Shown piece by piece: positions 58,179-64,000 of a DNA stretch of 64,000 nt. Numbering within the stretch: the stretch's first letter is position 1; each line of letters begins with the position of its first letter. The translations under genes were made by a program, and so were the position numbers. Origin of the DNA: Corinectria fuckeliana (taxonomy: Eukaryota > Ascomycota > Sordariomycetes > Hypocreales > Nectriaceae); the NCBI GenBank assembly GCA_019137255.1, contig WPDH01000063.1, positions 62,001 through 126,000 of the forward strand, written 5' to 3'. A model generated the notes under the pieces. The model was not told the DNA's origin. It saw only the letters and a program-made list of their open reading frames with translations, and did not search any database.

Positions 58179-59614
58179 ATGAGTCCAGGCATCTCCGCTG
58201 TCGAGGTCATCTCAACGGAGCATTGGGACATTGGTACGGATGTCCAAGGCTCTGAGCGCCTAAACGGCGTCAGCTTCCAAGAGGACGCTCTCGTTACCTT
58301 CGGAAACTACCAATACGTCACGTTCTACAGCACGGCGCCGGCTGGGGACGGAAACCACTATGTGAACGTCGGGCGACGTGCCGTAACTCCCGATGTTGGA
58401 GAGTGGGAAATCCTCACTTTGACCGACTATCTGCAGACCACGCTGGACGGGCACAACACAATTTCCATGGGTATTTCCGGCGATGGCAAGATTCACCTTA
58501 GTTTCGATCACCATGTTAGTGTCCAGAGCCGTCTTCCCGACTCCCGTTCGATACTGATACAGTACAGGACGTCCCCTTGAACTACCGCGTGTCTAACAGC
58601 CCTATTGCCGTCAATATCCCATCCGAATGGACTGAAGATCTGTTTGGCGATGTTGTACACAAGCTCCCGGGATCAACCGGGCCCTGGGAGCCTCTCACCT
58701 ACCCCAGATTCGAGCTGCTTGATAACGGGGATCTGCTATTCGAGTTTCGGATTGGGAAGTAAGTCTGTATGACAAATACTACAAGCTCACTGCTTATATA
58801 TAAACAGGTCGGGCTCTGGAGATAGCTACATCCATCGATATTCTTCCAACAATGGACAGTGGCAAGCGTACGGAAAGTACATACAGGGCAACGACAACAA
58901 TGCTTACATTAACGGCCTCGATTTTTTTAATGGTAGGCTTTACACGTCTTGGGTTATCAGAGAAACTCCCGACGCCACCACGAATCACGACTTCTTCTTT
59001 GCGTACTCAGATGACTCTGGACAGTCATGGTACAACACAGAGGGTGCTCAGCTGGACGTGCCAATCTCGACGGCATCAACGAGCACGCTAATCATGCAGG
59101 TTCCGACTAAAAGCGGCATGGTGAACCAGGAAGGGCAGGTTGTGGATTCCAAAGGAAGATTCCACGCCCTCATGAGAGATGCTACGTCTGGACAGCAGCT
59201 TTATCAGCACTACATGCGAGAAACAGACGGTGAGTAGCCATGAACCAAGGCACGAGGACAACTACCTGACTTGACAATGCAGGAACCTGGACCAAGTCTG
59301 CCATAGACCCCGGCGATATTTCAGACCCCGACCTCTATGCGCCCCGTGGGAAACTCGCAGCCGATGCTACTGGCAATACCCTCATCGCACTGCTACCCGA
59401 CGAGCCGGCGCTTGAGACAAGGATTTATGTCGCCACCAGCGGCGGATCGTTCCGGGACTGGTCTTTCCTGACGGCGATCCCCAACACTTCGACGGAGCCC
59501 TTGTTCGACCGGAACCGGCTGAAGAATGAGAATGTCCTGAGCATCTTCGTACGACAGGGCGGGTCGTACCCAGATAGAAAGTTGCAGATATGGGATTTGA
59601 AGCTTAGGTTCTAG
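58179..59614 (+). CDS. BNR_4-type beta-propeller protein (putative polysaccharide-active enzyme)
   Basis: Four exons, 58179-58514, 58568-58758, 58808-59229 and 59283-59614, give 426 aa. The sequence follows the BNR_4 family seen in bacterial and fungal sialidase-fold proteins, some of which are polysaccharide lyases: QYVTFYST, GHNTISMGIS, KIHLSFDHHDVPLNYRVS, then YPRFELLDNGDLLFEFR and GSGDSYIHRYS. Later strands are RLYTSWVIRET and GRFHALMRDA, with a final ISDPDLYAPRGKLAAD. The paired His of DHHDVPLNYR is typical. No signal peptide is visible at the chosen ATG, so secretion would need an upstream exon I did not find. The substrate is unknown. Confidence 0.82.
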
Positions 59615-60099
59615 CGCCATGTTTATGCATAGGGCGTAGCTCGTTATTTTCTTCTATATCAAAGGGCTGGTTAACCCTTATTGACCTCTTCTAGCTTATT
59701 TTCCCAGAGACCTCACAATGTGTCAATGCATGGTAGTTTAGGAGGAACAATCGAACGCTGAAGGTGCCTGTCACTTCTGGCCCCCGAAATGAATGTATCG
59801 GCTTGATGGCAGGTAATATATTTATTTTCCTGCTGATTCGTATGGAGATGATTATTCACCTATGCTTGATAGCCTGACTCATTGTTTTTCTCATTCTCTT
59901 CGTGAACTAGAACTTTCTTCTTTGCAGGAGCCAATTCTGTGGCCACCACATGTTGGTGATGTTTGACCGTACAGCCGCAATTCAACCAACCGCTGCCAGG
60001 TGTGACGCCCGAAGCAAAAATAAGACCAACGTCCTCTAGTTCTAATCCCTTTATCTCAGTATAGAAGCAGCATATCACTGTAATCCAAAGAACATTGGT
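59615..60099. other. Convergent intergenic region
   Basis: 3' flanks of the BNR_4 and reductase genes. A 72-codon minus frame at 59860 has no domain. Confidence 0.35.
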
Positions 60100-61331
60100 T
60101 TAGCGTTGGGCTGCCACCAAGCCAACGTCCTCAACAGTGTTCCTGAGTGACTCCTCCAAAGAAGTCCACCCGGGACGTCCAAGCTCGCGCAACAACTGCT
60201 CCGCCTTATCACGGGGCTCGATCTCATTGGGATCCTCGCCCCCCGAAAAGTCGTCCGGGAATGTCTTGTTAGGGTCAATCTTGCGCAACATCTCCAAGAT
60301 GCGGTCCCAGCTAAAACGCTCCGCAAACCCAAACACGCGTTGGCCCTGGACGTGCTCGAAGATTCCCGCGGCAACGTGTAGTCTGCCGGCATCCTGCGTG
60401 TCGATGAAGTATTCTACACCGCGATTTAGTTAGCTTGTGTGCGGTCTGTCGAGGCGCTGGGTTTCAATTTCAACGTACGACGCGGTACCATGCGATGGAA
60501 ATCCGTCACCTGGCCGTTATACAGTAGAACGGGCAGGACAGACGTGCTAGGGAACCCTTGGCGGACAGGATCGACGGATCTGCCAAAGTTCATGTTGGGA
60601 AGAACTTCCGAAGAGTTAGCTAATGAGCACAAGTTCCCTACAGAGACATCGCCTACCGGTATTGACCACGAGATCTGGACGCTCGCTCTCATGCTCTTTG
60701 TGATACTTCCACACGGCCTGCTCCGCCTGGGTTTTGCTCGCAGCGTAAACAGCCCCAGCTCGCGCCGGGGTGTATGGAGGTTCCGCCCAGGCTTCCTTGA
60801 CGGCCTTTTCGTTCCAGGTCTCCTCCGTTACCGTGATGCCGGGCACGTCGAGGGCGGAGCGGACAGTGGCGGCCGATGAAGACGTGAAAACGAACCGCTT
60901 CACGCTCGGCTCTGAGTATGTAGCCTTGAGGGCGTTTACGGCGCCGGCGATGACGTCTGGGATGACGTTGTTGGGGTCATGGTCCAGGGACATGACGGAG
61001 GCTGAGTGCGCGACTATAGCAACGCCTAAGGTGGCATTTAGTCAGCTTGGCTACGATATAGCATTGGAGTTGACATGCCTTTTACGGCCTCGTTGTATGC
61101 ACCCTCAGCGGCCATGTTTGGAACTTGCACCAGTTCAAACTTTTCCTTTCCGTACTTTTCCTTGAAAAGGTCCGCCAGCCATGCCGCCTTCTCTGGGTCC
61201 CGGACAGTCCCGCGGACTTTGTATCCGTAATGAAGAAACTGGTCGGCGATGTGAGAGCCTAGGAGGCCATTGGCTCCCGTCACGAGGACGGTGGAGCCCT
61301 GATGAACAGCCAGGTTCTTGAGAGATGCCAT
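60100..61331 (-). CDS. NAD(P)-dependent aldehyde/ketone reductase (extended SDR, Gre2/cinnamoyl-reductase-like)
   Basis: Four exons, 61079-61331, 60657-61025, 60479-60604 and 60100-60413, give 353 aa. Reduces aldehydes or ketones with NADPH. The N-terminal Rossmann motif is LVTGANGLLGSHIADQFL. FTSSSAAT carries the catalytic Ser region, and the Tyr-Lys pair is in VYAASKTQAE. NMNFG and FIDTQDAGRLHVAAGI follow in the substrate half. Intron 1 begins with GC (donor GGCATGT) rather than GT: a GC-AG intron is the only reading that keeps the AVKGVAIVAHSASV core in frame. Upstream lies only intergenic DNA up to the NmrA pseudogene. Confidence 0.9.
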
Positions 61332-61689
61332 TTTTTAGGCAGGCGTACGGGTTGTGTTTGATGCTGTGATAGCTAATGTCTCCCAGCAACGAGGAGCGGG
61401 CTGAGCGAAATCCCCGTCACTTAATAACGCAGATGATGCTTACCAATGATATGGTGCCATTATCAAGAGCTCGGTGTATTGCCCTTTTCCGCAAGATGTC
61501 CGCTGAAGTCCGCAACTGAGGAGCGGACTTTGTGGATCCCGCGGGTCCGCAACAGTAGTGTGGCTCTGATATTGGCTGTGTATAACTGACTATTATCATG
61601 GTTATAGATCTCGAAGTGACAATAAAATGGCCACCTTGGATACTTATTCTCTTTCTCTCAATATAATCTAGCTTTCCATATGTTTAACC
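61332..61689. other. Intergenic stretch
   Basis: Promoter side of the reductase; contains CCGC/GCGG-rich inverted motifs around 61500-61550 but nothing that can be assigned. Confidence 0.3.
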
Positions 61690-62735
61690 CTATTCGATAT
61701 TGGCAAGCCAATCTTCAGTTGACTTGAGCTCTACTACTGTCCCGAGGCCAGCCGGAGTCAAGATAGGCTCGAAGCCTGTGGCAAAGTCAAAGCTTTCTTC
61801 CTTGTATTCGCCAAACAATTGCATCATAAGGCCAATATCGGTTGCCACATCCCCCAAGATTTGCTCAAACTCCGAAAGCGTGCACTGGATGAAAACTGCC
61901 TCCTCATCTACATGTTTTTCCTGCTTTCGTAACGCCTGACCGAAACTAGAGGCTCACTCTCGGCAGGTAATGTTTTCAGAAGCAGCTAGCACATAATGTC
62001 GGATAGTCTTCGTCGGTTGCCGAAGAACAGCATCCACTACCAACCCGACATTGACAGTTTCATCACCGACAAATGGGAATCGGGCATATGGGGAACATAG
62101 AAGCACCAGTACATGCTTCTTTGTTTCCCTCTTGAGTAGACTTTAACATTCGCTGAGCAAATGGACGGGCAATGAGGTGACAAACTTGGTAAAGAGTCCG
62201 GTATGTTGACCTTGACAAGTTGGACCCGTACATGCCCACGCGCAAGAAGGTGGACTTTCCAGCCTACCCATTTGCCTCATCCTTGATGTACTTCTCTACA
62301 GCAATCTTGGACAAGAGATGAGGAATATCGAAGCGTCCATTCGTGAGTTCCTTACTCTCTAGAAACGTCGACCAAATCAAGTGTCGAAGTGACGAGATGT
62401 GCGATGCAGCTTGCACGATGTTGAATTCATGCTGCTCTTCCAAGTCTCTTGCAGCCAACGGCCCCTTGGTGACAAATGTCGCAGGGTCGAAAACAGTATT
62501 GGCGAAGTTTGCGTGGGAGTCTTGGAACACCGACACTAGACTGCTGATGGAATTGATGTCCACGTGGGCTATTGTAATATTGGGATGAGCATCCAGTTGC
62601 ATTGTGGTAGGACTATCGACATTCGATGTCACAGCTCGGATATGATAGCGAGGGGTTGCATCCTTGACCAAGACGGTGACGAGACTTCCCCTTGCGCCCC
62701 GGTAGCACCACAACTGTAATCATTGGCAGGGTCAT
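61690..62735 (-). pseudogene. NmrA-like (HSCARG-type) NAD(P)-binding protein, decayed
   Basis: Starts MTLPMITVVV at 62735, but the dinucleotide-binding turn is damaged: about four bases are lost and a G-run is one base short near 62700. The main frame then reads VKDATPRYHIRAVTSNVD, DINSISSLVSVFQD, FANTVFDPATFVTKG and SKIAVEKYIKDEANG. After an in-frame TAG near 62263 it continues with AGKSTFLRVGMYGSNLSRST. The middle drifts through other frames (FYVPHMPDSHLS, VMKLSMSGW). The C-terminal block (EKHVDEEAVFIQCTLSEFEQ to EDWLANIE) ends with TAG at 61690. Intact relatives sense NADP(H) and act as transcriptional co-regulators or reductases. Confidence 0.75.
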
Positions 62736-62949
62736 TGTCGGTTGTCTGTGAGCTGTGGGAGACTATAGATCTATCACGACGTGATTGGTACAGTCTCCGG
62801 GTCCTTTATATAATGCCATCCGGACAGAATTCGAGTCCGATAGCCATGAAGAATAGCCGAAGTGATTTCTCAGCAGCTCCTCCAAAAGCCTTCATTAGGT
62901 CAGACATGGTCATGGACCAAATCACCCCATAACTTTGTAGCGGCATAAA

Positions 62950-63205
62950 GTGGCATCATAGCGTGACAACGTGATTGTCGCAAGAGGCTCGTTGTACACC
63001 GCCAGCCAACCACCAACGTTATTATCCTCCCAAGGTCCGGTGGGCGATCTATCAAGTCCTGTGCATCTTGCACAGTAAGTGACTTTCCCAGTCGCACTCG
63101 TGTTCTTTCAAACCTCCGGCGTTCGCTGAGAGCTTCATTAGCTTTGCGTAGCGAAGAGACATCTGCTTCTAAGAGGGCCACCTGGTACATTATTGTCAAG
63201 GGCAT
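62950..63205 (-). mobile_element. C-terminal remnant of a pogo/Tigger-type DDE transposase
   Basis: The minus frame contains ALLEADVSSLRKANEALSER followed by RTRVRLGKSLTVQDAQDLID, the coiled-coil and closing motif typical of fungal DDE_1 (pogo-like) transposase C-termini. Neither the DDE catalytic region nor terminal inverted repeats are visible, so this is a fossil. Composition is close to normal. Confidence 0.6.
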
Positions 63206-63337
63206 CCAAGGTTCGACTGATATGCAGGGGATTTGATGGGTGCTGCAGTCCGTAAAGAGATTATGTTCCCTCGAGTCTTAATATCTAACAGACTTCTATC
63301 TTACTCATAACCGAAATAACACGGCAAACTGCAACTC

Positions 63338-63967
63338 TCACAAATGGCCAATGACACTTCCAACTGTGCCAAATTCGTATCGGCCACTGTCAGCCCGCTC
63401 CGCATTCCTGAGCGGCCGAATCGACAGCTCAAAGAAAACCCGCTGATCCAGATCGGCGGGCACGTCTGTGAAATTGTTAATCCTCTGAGAAAACCGAGCC
63501 AACATCTTCTGGAACCCATCTTCGTCGTCAACAAGAACTGCGATGTCGACAGCTGCCCCAGGCATTTCCAGGGTGAAGACGAATCCCGCGGACCTGGACC
63601 CCTCTGCCAACCACCTTAGCGACATCAGACGGAAGGGTTTCGGGGGCGTCCACGCTGAAAGCCTGCCGTTGGGGTGAAGCACGCTACAGAAGAGATCGAA
63701 TTTCAGCGAGCTTGCTGTTCTTGGTGGCCTAGTTGATGCACGTCGAGGCCGGTCATGGGGCAGTGGTTTCGCTGCTGAGCTTGCAAAGTCAACGTCACAC
63801 TCCGGCGCGAATTCTGCGAACGGCCCCGGCTCGCGCAATGGCACCATCTGGGACCCCGCAGGCGGATGCTCCCCAGGAGGCTCGTCCCGGAGGAAATTCT
63901 CGGTTTGTTGAGGTGCTGCATGACGGTCATCTGGTTGAGTCTCTTGGCTTGACTCGACTTCATGCAA
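63338..63967 (-). CDS. Unrecognised ORF at the window end
   Basis: 209-codon frame with an acidic/Pro-rich N-terminal half and a more ordered C-terminal half (AGFVFTLEMPGAAVDIAVLVDD, RVFFELSIRPLRNAE). It lies directly upstream of the transposase remnant and could be part of another element or a host gene continuing beyond the window. No domain is recognised. Confidence 0.35.
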   Translation of the reverse strand: MHEVESSQETQPDDRHAAPQQTENFLRDEPPGEHPPAGSQMVPLREPGPFAEFAPECDVDFASSAAKPLPHDRPRRASTRPPRTASSLKFDLFCSVLHPNGRLSAWTPPKPFRLMSLRWLAEGSRSAGFVFTLEMPGAAVDIAVLVDDEDGFQKMLARFSQRINNFTDVPADLDQRVFFELSIRPLRNAERADSGRYEFGTVGSVIGHL

Positions 63968-64000
63968 TGTATACCCTGGCCTGCGGCTTGACTCGCCACC

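Overview
The window is nuclear DNA of a filamentous ascomycete (Pezizomycotina, most likely Sordariomycetes). The evidence is short GT-AG introns of about 45-70 bp, fungal gene families throughout (tyrosinase, S10 carboxypeptidase, heme-thiolate peroxidase, HET, NACHT-ankyrin, patatin-TPR), and a 6.8 kb AT-saturated LTR retrotransposon whose two LTRs differ only by C/T and G/A transitions, the mark of repeat-induced point mutation (RIP). No bacterial-style operons, tRNAs, rRNAs or CRISPR arrays were seen.

Layout. 1-711: 3' part of a protein with a copia-Pol-like segment. 1032-3494 (-): CTP synthase in 13 exons, including micro-exons of 8 and 9 nt. 4926-7862 (-): broken N-domain/TPR/Hsp70 gene. 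8027-9573 (-): class 3 aldehyde dehydrogenase. 11859-13878 (-): secreted tyrosinase. 16867-17988 (+): F-box-like conserved protein. 18447-20245 (+): short ORF and decayed HET gene. 22848-24050 (-): FAD monooxygenase. 24823-26822 (+): patatin/TPR pseudogene lacking its nucleotide-binding domain. 26962-30466 (-): broken NACHT-ankyrin gene. 31409-33115 (+) and 33627-34466 (-): unrecognised proteins. 34832-35680 (-): heme-thiolate peroxidase with unresolved splice junctions. 37187-38361 (+): kinase-like gene with one internal TAG. 38799-39359 (-): decayed conserved gene. 40815-41552 (-): SigF-like NTF2 protein. 42011-43694 (+): membrane FMO. 43901-45660 (-): serine carboxypeptidase. 46311-53091: RIP-mutated LTR element. 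53882-55240 (-): decayed ATPase-like gene. 55458-56380 (-): membrane protein fragment. 58179-59614 (+): BNR_4 beta-propeller protein. 60100-61331 (-): NAD-dependent reductase. 61690-62735 (-): NmrA pseudogene. 62950-63205 (-): transposase tail.

Two themes stand out. First, about half of 4.9-30.5 kb is a graveyard of NLR/HET-type (allorecognition or immunity-like) genes mixed with intact housekeeping and secondary-metabolism-type enzymes. Second, in four of the broken genes (Hsp70-TPR, HET, NACHT-ANK, kinase) a conserved tryptophan is replaced by a stop. In two of these the stop is TAG, and the kinase TAG lies in the loop of a perfect 6-bp hairpin. That is the context used by the A-to-I mRNA editing known from Sordariomycete fruiting bodies (UAG read as UGG), so some of these 'pseudogenes' could be edited. 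Several also carry one-base shifts at short homopolymers, which may be real or assembly errors.

Exon coordinates for CTP synthase, tyrosinase, NTF2-like protein, FMO, carboxypeptidase, BNR_4 protein, ALDH and the reductase were read by eye. In each case the exon lengths sum to a whole number of codons.
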